The notes beneath the pieces are model-generated. The model did no database searches. It was not told where the DNA came from and worked only from the letters and a program-made list of their open reading frames with translations. The position numbers and the translations under genes are program-made. Shown piece after piece: positions 8,359-17,468 of a stretch of 64,000 nt of DNA. This stretch comes from an uncultured Prevotella sp. GTDB lineage: Bacteria; Bacteroidota; Bacteroidia; Bacteroidales; Bacteroidaceae. The stretch spans positions 1 through 64,000 of the forward strand of contig CAJJWN010000001.1 in assembly GCA_905196835.1 (NCBI GenBank). Direction: 5' to 3'. The stretch's first letter is position 1, and each line of letters opens with the position of its first letter.

Positions 8359-9606
8359 TTACATACCCAAGCCCTTGCGTTTTTTCTTCTTTTTGCGCTT
8401 CATCGCCCGGATGAAAGCCTCTTCCTCGGCATCTACCGCCGGACCTTCGGGAGTGAGCAAGCCCATACCGCCCGATATATCTTCACTGTCGTAGGCGGTC
8501 TGCCCGTGTGCCTTGTCCGCAGCATCCACAGGGATGGATAGCGGTATCGGCGGTTGTCCGGCGTATGGCAGGGTGAAGTGTTCCTGCAAGGCATTCGCCG
8601 AAAGCTCCTTACCCATGCGCGAACCGTTCAGCACGCATCCCGTGCGGTGGTCGATGAAGGTAGCCCCATAGATGCGCCCTTCCTCTGTGTAGCGCAGTAC
8701 GGTGTCGATGCCCTTCTCTTTGAGTTGGGATACAAATTTGTCCTTGTCATAAGTGCCTTGCAGCACGGAAAGGACGGTGCGTTTCGTCATGTCTGCCAGT
8801 TTCCTATCCTTGATTTCCGATTTGGAACGGACAAACTTCTTCTGTACGGCTTCATAGCCTGCGGACTTCCCGAAAAGCGAGGATTTGAACGGGTTGCCCA
8901 CCTTGTTACCCTTGTCGTCCGTGACGGAATAGACCAGCCCGTGATACTCCCGTCCGCGCACGTTGCCCCTCGCTTCCTCCACCGTCATATTATATAAGGA
9001 AAGGAGCGCACGGTATTCGCCCATCGTCTGGAAACGGTACTGCCCATTCAGAGCCTTCACGGTGTTGCCTACCTGCTTCTTCACATCACCTGCCGATGCG
9101 GCCACCTTGCGCAACGGATTATCCAATCTCTGATTTTTACGTTCTGCCGGATGCAATCCGTACTTCTGTTCCAGTTCCCTGCGGATACGGTCGCTGCGGC
9201 GGTAGAGAAAATCCCGGTTGAGCCTTTTCCCGTTCTCGTCCACGTTGACCGTCACGATGTGCAGGTGGTGGCGGTCGATGTCCTCGTGCTTGAATACAAG
9301 ATAAGGCTGGTTTCCGAAACCGAGTTTTTCCAGATACTCGCGGGCGATATTCTGCAACTCAATATCGGTCAGCACATCCTCCGGGTGCGGGTTGAGAGAG
9401 ATATGCACCACCGGCTTCTCGATCTTCATCTGCGGTGGCAGGAAGGTGAGAAAACCCTCCATCGCCTTGCCTATGTCCACCGTTCCCGAACCGTCATTGT
9501 AGATGCGGTTGGTGGTGAGAAGCCGCCCCTGCGCCTCGTTAATCTTCTCCCCGTTGTAGGCAATCGCGCCGTACAACGAACTTCCTACACTGATTTTTGC
9601 GACCAT
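8359..9606 (-). CDS. mobB: Relaxase MobB
   Basis: This is the relaxase/mobilization nuclease of the CTnDOT family (415 residues). The N-terminal half holds SLYGAIAYNGEK, with a candidate catalytic tyrosine, VHISLNPHPEDVL, and the metal-binding histidine cluster DIDRHHLHIVTVNVD. The C-terminus is a basic KRKKKKKRKG tail. The enzyme nicks oriT and stays attached to the transferred strand. Its start overlaps the end of mobA by 22 bp, showing translational coupling, and mobC follows 30 bp later. Confidence 0.93.
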   Translation of the reverse strand: MVAKISVGSSLYGAIAYNGEKINEAQGRLLTTNRIYNDGSGTVDIGKAMEGFLTFLPPQMKIEKPVVHISLNPHPEDVLTDIELQNIAREYLEKLGFGNQPYLVFKHEDIDRHHLHIVTVNVDENGKRLNRDFLYRRSDRIRRELEQKYGLHPAERKNQRLDNPLRKVAASAGDVKKQVGNTVKALNGQYRFQTMGEYRALLSLYNMTVEEARGNVRGREYHGLVYSVTDDKGNKVGNPFKSSLFGKSAGYEAVQKKFVRSKSEIKDRKLADMTKRTVLSVLQGTYDKDKFVSQLKEKGIDTVLRYTEEGRIYGATFIDHRTGCVLNGSRMGKELSANALQEHFTLPYAGQPPIPLSIPVDAADKAHGQTAYDSEDISGGMGLLTPEGPAVDAEEEAFIRAMKRKKKKKRKGLGM

Positions 9607-10013
9607 TTTGCCTCCATTTCCCTTGAAAGTTCCACAATCCGGCGGCTCAGTTTCACGAGTTCGACGGTGTGTTGCTCTAATTTGTAGAGCAACGCCATCG
9701 CCTTTTTCTCTGAAAAATGCAGCCTCAGTTCCTTCACGACTTGGTTGTAATTCGTACCCACGGCACGGAATTGTGCATGAAAATCCGACAGTTTGGTGTA
9801 ATAGTCCACCAACGTCTTGTCCACCTTCAGCACCTTGAACGGTTGCCCGAAGAAGTGCGCTTTGAGGAAAACAGACCGTGCATAGACACCCGATTTTCCG
9901 AACATGGCGAGGAAACGGTTGTGTTCCTCCTCGTTGAAACGGACGGTGTACCGGTACACCGCCGGATCAAGTTTGGGATTTCTCCCTGATTTGCTTTTCC
10001 TTTTCTCTTTCAT
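9585..10013 (-). CDS. mobA: Relaxosome accessory protein MobA
   Basis: The small basic protein (142 residues) opens with a lysine/arginine-rich stretch and a ribbon-helix-helix-like segment (YRYTVRFNEEEHNRFLAMFGKSG, about 20-43). The rest resembles the MobC-type mobilisation family, with NYNQVVKELRLHFSEKKA. In CTnDOT this protein binds oriT and helps the relaxase nick. It is the first gene of the minus-strand mob operon, next to the palindrome-rich interval proposed as oriT. Confidence 0.9.
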   Translation of the reverse strand: MKEKRKSKSGRNPKLDPAVYRYTVRFNEEEHNRFLAMFGKSGVYARSVFLKAHFFGQPFKVLKVDKTLVDYYTKLSDFHAQFRAVGTNYNQVVKELRLHFSEKKAMALLYKLEQHTVELVKLSRRIVELSREMEAKWSQKSV

Positions 10014-10400
10014 ATTACTTTGGATTTAGCGGATTGACGGCATAAGCCGCCGCTTCGGATTACAGCACCGCAGTTCTGAAAGGCTTCCCGACTTCGGAGG
10101 GAAAGCCCGCCCCCTGCAAGGGCAAGTGCTTTTCGTGGCTGCTCAAAATATTTTGAGCGGCTGAAAAGACATCTTGCTATGTTCAGGTGAACATAAAAAT
10201 CCGTCAGGGGACGGATTGGGAAAATACCTTTCAGGACTCCGGGCCGCGCGTCATCGGCGAACCCTGCTGTCCGGGTGCAAAGTTACGCCCTTAAAGCGGT
10301 ATCGGACAGATGCTTGACCCGGTCAATGACTGCCAACCGGCGCAACGTGCCGCCACTTGCCGGAGAAGTGATACAGGTTCCAAAATATACTTGTTTATTT
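10014..10400. other. Probable oriT and divergent control region between mobA and traA
   Basis: The interval holds several palindromes: an 18-bp perfect one at 10141-10158 (GCTCAAAA around TATTTTGAGC), TGTTCAGGTGAACA at 10180-10193, AATCCGTC/GACGGATT at 10198-10217, and an imperfect GC hairpin at about 10084-10107. In this family oriT lies just upstream of mobA, so nick site and relaxosome sites are expected here. The nick position cannot be read from the sequence. Confidence 0.55.
10277..10286 (-). promoter_or_regulatory. Putative -7 box for mobA
   Basis: On the minus strand this reads GTAACTTTGC, matching the Bacteroidetes -7 consensus TAnnTTTG. The matching -33 box is weak. The ten bases also fit the ICE core consensus GTAnnTTTGC, but the position inside the element favours a promoter. 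Confidence 0.45.
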
Positions 10401-10722
10401 GCAGCATGATTCAAGAAACGAACGATTTGAAGATATGATAAACGGAACATTCAAATACCCGGAAATCCGCTTCTTCGGATACTTGCCGAAACGGATACCC
10501 GAACCGTCGGAAACCCGGTTCTCCGACAATTCGGTGACGTATGGATTCAATGACTTCATGACGCAATGTCGTCAATCACCATTTGTCCGACGCACCGCTT
10601 CACCACAGAACCGGATACGCGACGACCCGCCTGCGTGTGTAGTCACGGAAGCGGATGGTGCGACAGCCAAATCCGTATGGAAACAGAAAAACAAATCATC
10701 AACAATTAAAATAAATGGAACT

Positions 10723-11484
10723 ATGAGTAAGGAAATCTTCGTTGCATTCGCAACACAGAAAGGTGGCATCGGCAAATCCACTGTCACGGCACTTGCCGCC
10801 AGCTACCTGCACAACGTGAAAGGCTACAATGTCGCCGTCGTGGACTGCGACGACCCGCAGCACAGCATCCACGGGCTGCGCGAACACGAAATGGGGCTTA
10901 TCGACAGCAGCACCTACTTCAAGGCTCTCGCTTGCGACCATTTCCGCCGGATCAAAAAGAACGCCTACACCATCGTCAAAAGCAATGCGGTGAACGCCCT
11001 CGACGATGCCGAGAGGATGATTGCCACTGAGGACGTGAAACCCGACGTGGTGTTCTTCGACATGCCCGGCACACTCCGAAGCAACGGCGTGATAAAGACG
11101 CTCTCGCAGATGGACTACATTTTCACTCCGCTGAGTGCCGACCGCTTTGTCGTGGAGAGTACCCTGAAATTCGTCACGATGTTCCGCGACAGGCTGATGA
11201 CTACCGGACAGGCGAAAACAAAGGGGCTGCATCTGTTCTGGACGATGGTGGACGGCAGGGAGAGGAACGACTTGTACGGCATCTACGAGGAAGTGATAGC
11301 CGAAATGGGCTTTCCGGTACTTTCCACCCGCTTGCCCGACAGCAAGAAGTTCCGCCGTGACCTTTCGGAAGAGCGCAAGAGCGTTTTCCGCTCCACCATC
11401 TTCCCGATGGACACGGCACTGCTGAAAGGGAGTGGCATCCGGGAGTTTTCCGAAGAGATAAGCGACATCATCAGACCGCAGTGA
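10723..11484 (+). CDS. traA: ParA-family ATPase TraA
   Basis: The 253-residue ParA/MinD-like ATPase has a deviant Walker A ATQKGGIGKST starting near residue 9, VVDCDDPQHS, and VVFFDMPGTL. It is the first gene of the tra operon, as in CTnDOT. The frame is open back to 10399, but homology begins at ATG 10723; the upstream 300 bp is better read as a long leader, which in CTnDOT is the target of the RteR small RNA. It overlaps the start of traB. Its exact task in transfer is not established. Confidence 0.9.
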   Translation: MSKEIFVAFATQKGGIGKSTVTALAASYLHNVKGYNVAVVDCDDPQHSIHGLREHEMGLIDSSTYFKALACDHFRRIKKNAYTIVKSNAVNALDDAERMIATEDVKPDVVFFDMPGTLRSNGVIKTLSQMDYIFTPLSADRFVVESTLKFVTMFRDRLMTTGQAKTKGLHLFWTMVDGRERNDLYGIYEEVIAEMGFPVLSTRLPDSKKFRRDLSEERKSVFRSTIFPMDTALLKGSGIREFSEEISDIIRPQ

Positions 11485-11486
11485 GC

Positions 11487-11927
11487 ATGGGCAGCAGGAA
11501 AGTGAACACGGAAGGCATCGACGAGGAACTGCTGTTAGCCTCCATCGGGCGGCGCACACAGGACGGGACACTGCGCCCCGCACAGGAAGTACCCGCAGCT
11601 GCACCGACCGAAGAGGACACCGCCGCACCGGAACCATCTCCTGTGCAACCCGTAACACGGGAAAAAGCGCAGAGGGAAAGTGGACGCCGGAAAAGGCAGG
11701 ACGAGGACTACAACGAGCTATTCCTGCGCCGCAACGAGATAAAGACCCGCCAATGTGTCTATATCAGCCGTGACGTCCACGGCAAGATCCTCAGAATCGT
11801 GAACGACATCGCCGGAGGGGAAATCTCAGTAGGCGGATATGTGGATACCGTGCTGCGCCAGCATCTGGAACAGCACAAGGAGAGAATCAACGAACTGTAC
11901 AAGAAACAACGTGAAGATCTGATTTGA
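11487..11927 (+). CDS. traB: TraB, DUF3408 family
   Basis: The protein (146 residues from ATG 11487; a GTG at 11481 is an alternative) has an acidic, proline-rich N-terminal half and a C-terminal DUF3408 domain (ISRDVHGKILRIVNDIAG...YVDTVLRQHLEQHKERINELY), which looks like a ribbon-helix-helix DNA-binding unit. It abuts traA and is followed by a paralogue, traC. The two probably act with the ParA-like TraA; that is inferred from order. Confidence 0.85.
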   Translation: MGSRKVNTEGIDEELLLASIGRRTQDGTLRPAQEVPAAAPTEEDTAAPEPSPVQPVTREKAQRESGRRKRQDEDYNELFLRRNEIKTRQCVYISRDVHGKILRIVNDIAGGEISVGGYVDTVLRQHLEQHKERINELYKKQREDLI

Positions 11928-11929
11928 AA

Positions 11930-12283
11930 ATGGAAAAAGAAATGACACCGAATGAAAAAAGACCACAGCAAGACTGCGGAGGTATGTTTACCCAAGTGCA
12001 GGCGAGTGTGGAAATACTGTCGCCTGTCCCGGTAAGCGGCAAATGCAGTGAGAAGGACTATGAACGCCTGTTCATCCGCGACCCGGAAGTAAAGGCACGT
12101 GAGGGGAAGATGGCGTATGTGCGCCCGGAGTACCACGAGCGTATCATGCGTATCACCCGTGTAATCGGGCATGACCGGCTTACGCTGTCCGCTTACATCG
12201 ACCATGTGCTGACGCACCACTTCAACCAGTGCGAAGATGCGATAAAGAGCCTTTATGCCCGAAATTACAATTCAGTATTCTAA
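11930..12283 (+). CDS. traC: TraC, DUF3408 family
   Basis: This is a second DUF3408 protein (117 residues), with RPEYHERIMRITRVIGHDRL...YIDHVLTHHFNQCEDAIKSLY aligning to the C-terminal half of traB. I chose ATG 11930 over a TTG at 11924. It overlaps nothing but starts 2 bp after the traB stop, so translation is likely coupled. The relation to traB suggests tandem duplication. Confidence 0.85.
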   Translation: MEKEMTPNEKRPQQDCGGMFTQVQASVEILSPVPVSGKCSEKDYERLFIRDPEVKAREGKMAYVRPEYHERIMRITRVIGHDRLTLSAYIDHVLTHHFNQCEDAIKSLYARNYNSVF

Positions 12284-12299
12284 CCAAAAACGGAAGGAT

Positions 12300-13028
12300 A
12301 TGAATTACACAATCAGCATGACAGACATTCTGCTGGCGGTATCGGTCGGCTGCAACCTCTGGTTCCTGTTCCTGCTCCTTTACGAGCGCATCATGGACAC
12401 GCGGATTGTCCGCTTCTTCAAGGGCATTGTCGGATTATGGCGGTCACTGGACGGGAATGAGGCTAAACGCATAGCGGCACACGAGGAAGTCCCTGCGGAA
12501 AAGGCGGACATCATCGGCAAGAGCCGTTTCAGGATGGCATCCACCCGGACAACCGCTGCCATACCGACGCAAGAAGCCGCCACTATTGAAAAAGGCATTG
12601 AGCTGTCGGAGGAAGAGGCTACTTTTGACGACGGAAAAACGGGAAACGCATCCCGCCCGGCACAAGTCCCGGAGGAAAAACTCGATGAGACCTTCACGAG
12701 CATACCGCCGGAGGAACTGGGATACGGGGACGACGAACCGGAAGAGGACGCCTCGGACACGCCACGGGCTTCGGGCAGCAGCTTTGACGAGATTGACGAC
12801 GCCTGCAAGACCGCCAAAAACCCGGACGCGACACAGGCGGAACGTGAAAAGGCGGCTAAGGTGTTCACCGACATGGAGGGCACGGAGTTGTACGAGAAAA
12901 TGATGGAAGGCTCTTCGGAGATAGGCATCCGCATCAAGGGGCTTATCGAGATTCGGCTGAAGAAATCTGAAAAGGAGTTCGTCGTGCCGGACAACATCGA
13001 GGAGTTCGACATTCGCAACTATGTATGA
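12300..13028 (+). CDS. traD: TraD, membrane-anchored acidic protein
   Basis: The 242-residue product starts at ATG 12300 with one membrane helix (ILLAVSVGCNLWFLFLLLYE, about 8-28), then a long acidic stretch and a C-terminal helical region (DACKTAKNPDATQAEREKAAK...). Position and shape match TraD of CTnDOT-like elements; the frame extends to 12255, overlapping traC, but that start is unlikely. No enzymatic motif is visible. Confidence 0.75.
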   Translation: MNYTISMTDILLAVSVGCNLWFLFLLLYERIMDTRIVRFFKGIVGLWRSLDGNEAKRIAAHEEVPAEKADIIGKSRFRMASTRTTAAIPTQEAATIEKGIELSEEEATFDDGKTGNASRPAQVPEEKLDETFTSIPPEELGYGDDEPEEDASDTPRASGSSFDEIDDACKTAKNPDATQAEREKAAKVFTDMEGTELYEKMMEGSSEIGIRIKGLIEIRLKKSEKEFVVPDNIEEFDIRNYV

Positions 13029-13229
13029 CAACAATAAAAGAAATGAACATGAAAGAATGACATCAACCCACGCGGCGAGGAAACGCAAGGCGCATCCCCA
13101 TCCGCAACGGACACGCCCACGTCCGTGGAAACAAACGGGCATCCACTAAAACCAAAGTAAAGAAACAAAGTATCAACCGCCCGACAAAGGACCATCCACC
13201 CTTTTGACGGCAAAAAACAAGAACAGTTT
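13029..13229 (+). other. Gap between traD and traE, no gene seen
   Basis: About 200 bp without a convincing frame. It may hold an internal promoter or a processing site separating traABCD from traE-Q; no clear -7 box was found. Confidence 0.4.
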
Positions 13230-13547
13230 ATGAACAAGAACATCTTGAAAAACAGAAAAGCAATCCTCTCCGCGGCACTTGTCATCGCCGCAACCGCCTC
13301 CGCTTTCGCGCAGGGAAACGGCATCGCGGGCATCAACGAAGCCACCTCTATGGTGAGTTCTTATTTCGACCCCGGAACTAAACTGATATACGCCATCGGT
13401 GCAGTCGTCGGGCTTATCGGGGGCGTAAAAGTGTACGGCAAGTTTTCATCGGGCGACCCCGACACCAGCAAGACAGCCGCCTCGTGGTTCGGCGCGTGCA
13501 TCTTCCTGATTGTTGCCGCCACCATCCTGCGCTCATTCTTCCTTTAA
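13230..13547 (+). CDS. traE: TraE, DUF4134 (VirB2-like)
   Basis: The 105-residue DUF4134 protein has a signal peptide ending SAFAQ (about residue 29), then two hydrophobic helices (LIYAIGAVVGLIGGVKVYG and FGACIFLIVAATILRSFFL). The layout is that of VirB2-type pilins, so it is probably the major pilus subunit or a channel component of the mating apparatus. It is followed 10 bp later by traF. Confidence 0.9.
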   Translation: MNKNILKNRKAILSAALVIAATASAFAQGNGIAGINEATSMVSSYFDPGTKLIYAIGAVVGLIGGVKVYGKFSSGDPDTSKTAASWFGACIFLIVAATILRSFFL

Positions 13548-13557
13548 TAAATAATGT

Positions 13558-13890
13558 ATGGCTGAATACCCAATCAACAAGGGTATCGGCCGTCCGGTAG
13601 AGTTCAAGGGCTTGAAGGCACAGTACCTCTTCATCTTCTGCGGAGGTCTGCTGGCTCTCTTCGTCCTGTTCGTCATCCTCTACATGGTCGGTATCGACCA
13701 GTGGATATGTATCGGCTTCGGCGCGGCATCGTCCTCCCTCCTTGTATGGCAGACCTTCGCGCTGAACGCCCGGTACGGTGAACACGGGCTGATGAAATTA
13801 GGAGCGGCACGGAGCCATCCCCGATACCTTATCAACCGGCGGCGGATAACCCGTCTGTTCAAACGACAACGAAAGGAAGAAAGACAATGA
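13558..13890 (+). CDS. traF: TraF, DUF4133 (VirB3-like)
   Basis: The 110-residue DUF4133 protein has two membrane helices (YLFIFCGGLLALFVLFVILY and a second after DQW) and a basic C-terminus, as in VirB3. It overlaps traG by 4 bp (ATGA), which fits the VirB3-VirB4 pairing known from other type IV systems. Confidence 0.9.
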   Translation: MAEYPINKGIGRPVEFKGLKAQYLFIFCGGLLALFVLFVILYMVGIDQWICIGFGAASSSLLVWQTFALNARYGEHGLMKLGAARSHPRYLINRRRITRLFKRQRKEERQ

Positions 13891-16391
13891 GGAATACATC
13901 GAAAATGACAACACTGGAAAACAGGTTCCCACTTTTAGCGGTGGAGCATGGCTGCATCATCTCAAAGGACGCCGACATCACGGTGGCTTTCGAGGTGGAA
14001 CTACCGGAACTTTACACCGTGACGGGTGCGGAGTACGAGGCGATACACAGTTGCTGGTGCAAGGCTATCAAGGTGCTGCCGGACTACTCCGTCGTCCACA
14101 AACAGGACTGGTTCATCAAGGAACGCTACAAACCGGAGCTTCAGAAGGACGACATGAGCTTTTTAAGCCGCTCTTTCGAGCGTCACTTCAACGAGCGTCC
14201 GTACCTGAAACACACCTGCTACCTCTACCTGACCAAGACAACAAAGGAGCGTAACCGGATGCAGAGCAATTTCAGCACGCTGTGCCGGGGACATATCATC
14301 CCGAAGGAGCTGGACAGGGAAACCACGACCAAGTTCTTGGAAGCCTGCGAACAGTTCGAGCGCATCATGAACGACAGCGGGCTTGTCAGGCTGCGCCGCC
14401 TCTCCACCGATGAGATTGTGGGTACTGAGGGAAAGACGGGACTTATTGAACGCTACTTCTCGCTCATGCCGGAAGGTGACACCACCTTGCAGGACATCGA
14501 GCTTTCGGCAAGGGAGATGCGCATCGGCGACAACCGCCTGTGTCTGCACACCCTCTCCGACGCGGAAGACCTGCCGGGCAAGGTGGCTACCGACACCCGT
14601 TACGAGAAGCTCTCCACCGACCGGAGTGACTGCCGACTGTCATTCGCCTCCCCGGTGGGGCTTCTGCTCTCCTGCAACCATATCTACAACCAGTATGTGC
14701 TGATAGACAACAGTGAGGAAACCTTGCAGAAGTTCGAGAAGTCCGCCCGTAACATGCAGTCGCTATCTCGCTATTCAAGGAGCAACAGCATCAACCGCGA
14801 GTGGATAGACCAATACCTGAACGAAGCCCATTCCTACGGACTGACCTCGGTACGGGCACACTTCAACGTCATGGCGTGGAGCGACGATGCGGAGGAACTG
14901 AAGCATATCAAGAACGACGTGGGCAGCCAGTTGGCAAGCATGGAATGCGTGCCGCGCCACAACACCATCGACTGCCCGACACTCTACTGGGCGGCGATAC
15001 CCGGCAATGCGGCGGACTTCCCGGCGGAAGAGAGTTTCCACACCTTCATCGAACAGGCAGTGTGCCTGTTCACGGAGGAAACCAACTACCGCTCTTCGCT
15101 CTCGCCCTTCGGCATCAAGATGGTGGACAGGCTCACGGGAAAACCGCTGCACCTTGACATCTCCGACCTGCCCATGAAGCGAGGTATCACGACCAACCGC
15201 AACAAGTTCGTGCTGGGTCCTTCGGGCAGCGGCAAGTCTTTCTTCATGAACCACCTCGTGCGCCAATATTATGAGCAAGGCGCACATGTGGTATTGGTGG
15301 ACACGGGAAACTCCTATCAGGGCTTGTGCGGCATGATCCGACGCAAGACAGGCGGAGCGGACGGTGTGTATTTCACCTACACGGAAGATAAGCCCATCAG
15401 CTTCAACCCGTTCTACACCGACGATTACATCTTCGACGTGGAGAAGAAGGACAGCATCAAGACCCTGTTGCTGACGCTCTGGAAGTCGGAGGACGACAAG
15501 GTGACAAAGACGGAGAGCGGCGAGCTGGGCAGTGCCGTGAGTGCCTATATTGAGCGCATCCAATCCGACCGTAGCATCGTGCCGTCGTTCAACACCTTCT
15601 ACGAGTATATGCGTGACGACTACCGCAAGGAACTGGCACAGCGTGACATCAAGGTGGAGAAGTCCGACTTCAACATCGACAACATGCTCACCACCATGCG
15701 GCAGTATTACCGGGGCGGGCGTTACGATTTCCTGCTCAACTCCACGGAGAACATCGACCTGCTCGGCAAGCGGTTCATCGTCTTCGAGATAGATTCGATT
15801 AAAGAAAACCGCGAACTGTTCCCCGTCGTGACCATCATCATCATGGAAGCCTTCATCAACAAGATGCGGCGGCTGAAAGGCGTGCGGAAACAGCTTATCG
15901 TGGAAGAGGCTTGGAAGGCCCTCTCATCGGCGAACATGGCTGAATATCTGCGCTATATGTATAAGACGGTCAGAAAATATTACGGCGAGGCAATCGTGGT
16001 GACGCAGGAGGTGGACGACATTATCAGTTCTCCGGTGGTCAAAGAGAGCATTATCAACAACTCGGATTGTAAAATCCTGCTTGACCAAAGGAAATATATG
16101 AACAAGTTCGACCAGATACAGGCGTTGCTCGGACTGACGGAAAAGGAGAAGTCGCAGATACTCTCCATCAACATGGCGAACAACCCTTCACGGCTCTACA
16201 AGGAGGTGTGGATAGGCTTGGGCGGCACGCAGTCGGCGGTCTATGCCACGGAGGTCAGCGCGGAAGAGTATCTGGCGTACACCACCGAGGAAACGGAAAA
16301 AGTGGAGGTTTACCGTCTGGCGGAGAAGCTGGGCGACGACATCGAAGCCGCCATCCGGCAGCTTGCCGAAAGGCGGAGAAACAAGGAATAA
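13887..16391 (+). CDS. traG: TraG conjugation ATPase (VirB4 family)
   Basis: The 834-residue VirB4-type ATPase energises assembly of the mating channel. Walker A LGPSGSGKSF lies near residues 442-451 and Walker B QLIVEEAWKAL near 668, followed by QEVDDI and SDCKILLDQRK motifs typical of the family. It is translationally coupled to traF; ATG 13905 is an alternative start. The length equals family members, so it should be functional. Confidence 0.95.
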   Translation: MRNTSKMTTLENRFPLLAVEHGCIISKDADITVAFEVELPELYTVTGAEYEAIHSCWCKAIKVLPDYSVVHKQDWFIKERYKPELQKDDMSFLSRSFERHFNERPYLKHTCYLYLTKTTKERNRMQSNFSTLCRGHIIPKELDRETTTKFLEACEQFERIMNDSGLVRLRRLSTDEIVGTEGKTGLIERYFSLMPEGDTTLQDIELSAREMRIGDNRLCLHTLSDAEDLPGKVATDTRYEKLSTDRSDCRLSFASPVGLLLSCNHIYNQYVLIDNSEETLQKFEKSARNMQSLSRYSRSNSINREWIDQYLNEAHSYGLTSVRAHFNVMAWSDDAEELKHIKNDVGSQLASMECVPRHNTIDCPTLYWAAIPGNAADFPAEESFHTFIEQAVCLFTEETNYRSSLSPFGIKMVDRLTGKPLHLDISDLPMKRGITTNRNKFVLGPSGSGKSFFMNHLVRQYYEQGAHVVLVDTGNSYQGLCGMIRRKTGGADGVYFTYTEDKPISFNPFYTDDYIFDVEKKDSIKTLLLTLWKSEDDKVTKTESGELGSAVSAYIERIQSDRSIVPSFNTFYEYMRDDYRKELAQRDIKVEKSDFNIDNMLTTMRQYYRGGRYDFLLNSTENIDLLGKRFIVFEIDSIKENRELFPVVTIIIMEAFINKMRRLKGVRKQLIVEEAWKALSSANMAEYLRYMYKTVRKYYGEAIVVTQEVDDIISSPVVKESIINNSDCKILLDQRKYMNKFDQIQALLGLTEKEKSQILSINMANNPSRLYKEVWIGLGGTQSAVYATEVSAEEYLAYTTEETEKVEVYRLAEKLGDDIEAAIRQLAERRRNKE

Positions 16392-16431
16392 CTAAAAAAC
16401 AGAATGTATCAACCAAAAAAGAAAAACGCGT

Positions 16432-16812
16432 ATGAATTTACCAAAAGTGAAAATGCTGCAAGTCAGCAAGTGCCTTATCGGATTGGCGGTCATGATGCTG
16501 CAATCCTGCGACGTGGCCGACAACCGCCGCGACATGCTGTGCGGGAACTGGGAGAGCGTGGAGGGAAAACCTGACGTGCTTATCTACAAGGAGGGCGAAG
16601 CCTACAAAGTGACGGTGTTCCGTCGTAGCGGTCTGCGCCGCAAGCTCAAGCCGGAAACCTATCTCTTGCAGGAGGAGAACGGCAACCTGTTCATGAACAC
16701 CGGCTTCCGCATCGACGTGTCCTACAACGAGGCCACGGATGTGCTGACTTTCTCGCCAAACGGGGACTATGTGCGGGTGAAGCCGCAGCCGGGACATCCG
16801 ACCGAAGAATAA
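16432..16812 (+). CDS. traH: DUF3876 lipoprotein (TraH position)
   Basis: The 126-residue protein carries an N-terminal hydrophobic stretch ending MLQSCD, a lipobox, so it is probably lipid-anchored. The mature part (GNWESVEGKPDVLIYKEG...) is the DUF3876 domain. The position between traG and traI corresponds to traH. Its function is unknown. Confidence 0.8.
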   Translation: MNLPKVKMLQVSKCLIGLAVMMLQSCDVADNRRDMLCGNWESVEGKPDVLIYKEGEAYKVTVFRRSGLRRKLKPETYLLQEENGNLFMNTGFRIDVSYNEATDVLTFSPNGDYVRVKPQPGHPTEE

Positions 16813-16835
16813 CAACCACTAAAATCCAAAGTAAC

Positions 16836-17465
16836 ATGAGAACAAGAATAACAATGATTATCTGCCTGTGCCTGCTTTTCGCGGGCAGGGCAAGCGCACA
16901 GTGGGTCGTAAGCGATCCGGGCAATCTAGCGCAGGGCATCATCAATGCCTCCAAAAACATCATCCATACCTCCAAGACCGCCACGAACATGGTGAGCAAC
17001 TTTCAGGAGACGGTGAAAATCTATCAGCAGGGCAAGAAGTATTACGATGCCCTCAAATCGGTGAACAATCTGGTCAAGGACGCCCGCAAGGTGCAGCAGA
17101 CCATCCTGATGGTGGGCGACATCACAGACATCTATGTGAACAGTTTCCAACGGATGCTCCGTGACGGGAATTTCAGACCCGAAGAGCTTTCCGCAATCGC
17201 TTTCGGCTACACGAAACTGCTGGAGGAAAGCAACGAAGTGTTGACGGAACTCAGGAACGTGGTGAACATCACCACGCTCTCCATGACCGACAAGGAGCGC
17301 ATGGACGTGGTGGAACGCTGCCACTCGAAGATGAAGCGTTACCGCAACCTCGTGAGCTACTACACGAACAAGAACATCTCCGTGAGTTACCTGCGTGCGA
17401 AAAAGAAGAACGACCTCGACCGCATCATGGGGCTGTACGGGAACATGAACGAAAGATACTGGTAG
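16836..17465 (+). CDS. traI: TraI, DUF4141 (VirB5-like)
   Basis: The 209-residue exported protein has a signal peptide ending RASAQ (about residue 22) and a mostly helical mature part (DUF4141). Size, helicity and position match VirB5-type minor pilus proteins. It is followed 3 bp later by traJ. Confidence 0.88.
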   Translation: MRTRITMIICLCLLFAGRASAQWVVSDPGNLAQGIINASKNIIHTSKTATNMVSNFQETVKIYQQGKKYYDALKSVNNLVKDARKVQQTILMVGDITDIYVNSFQRMLRDGNFRPEELSAIAFGYTKLLEESNEVLTELRNVVNITTLSMTDKERMDVVERCHSKMKRYRNLVSYYTNKNISVSYLRAKKKNDLDRIMGLYGNMNERYW

Positions 17466-17468
17466 CCT

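Noticed and set aside
10399..10722. Upstream extension of traA by 108 codons
   Set aside because: The ParA homology starts at ATG 10723, and the extension covers a region expected to be the operon leader.
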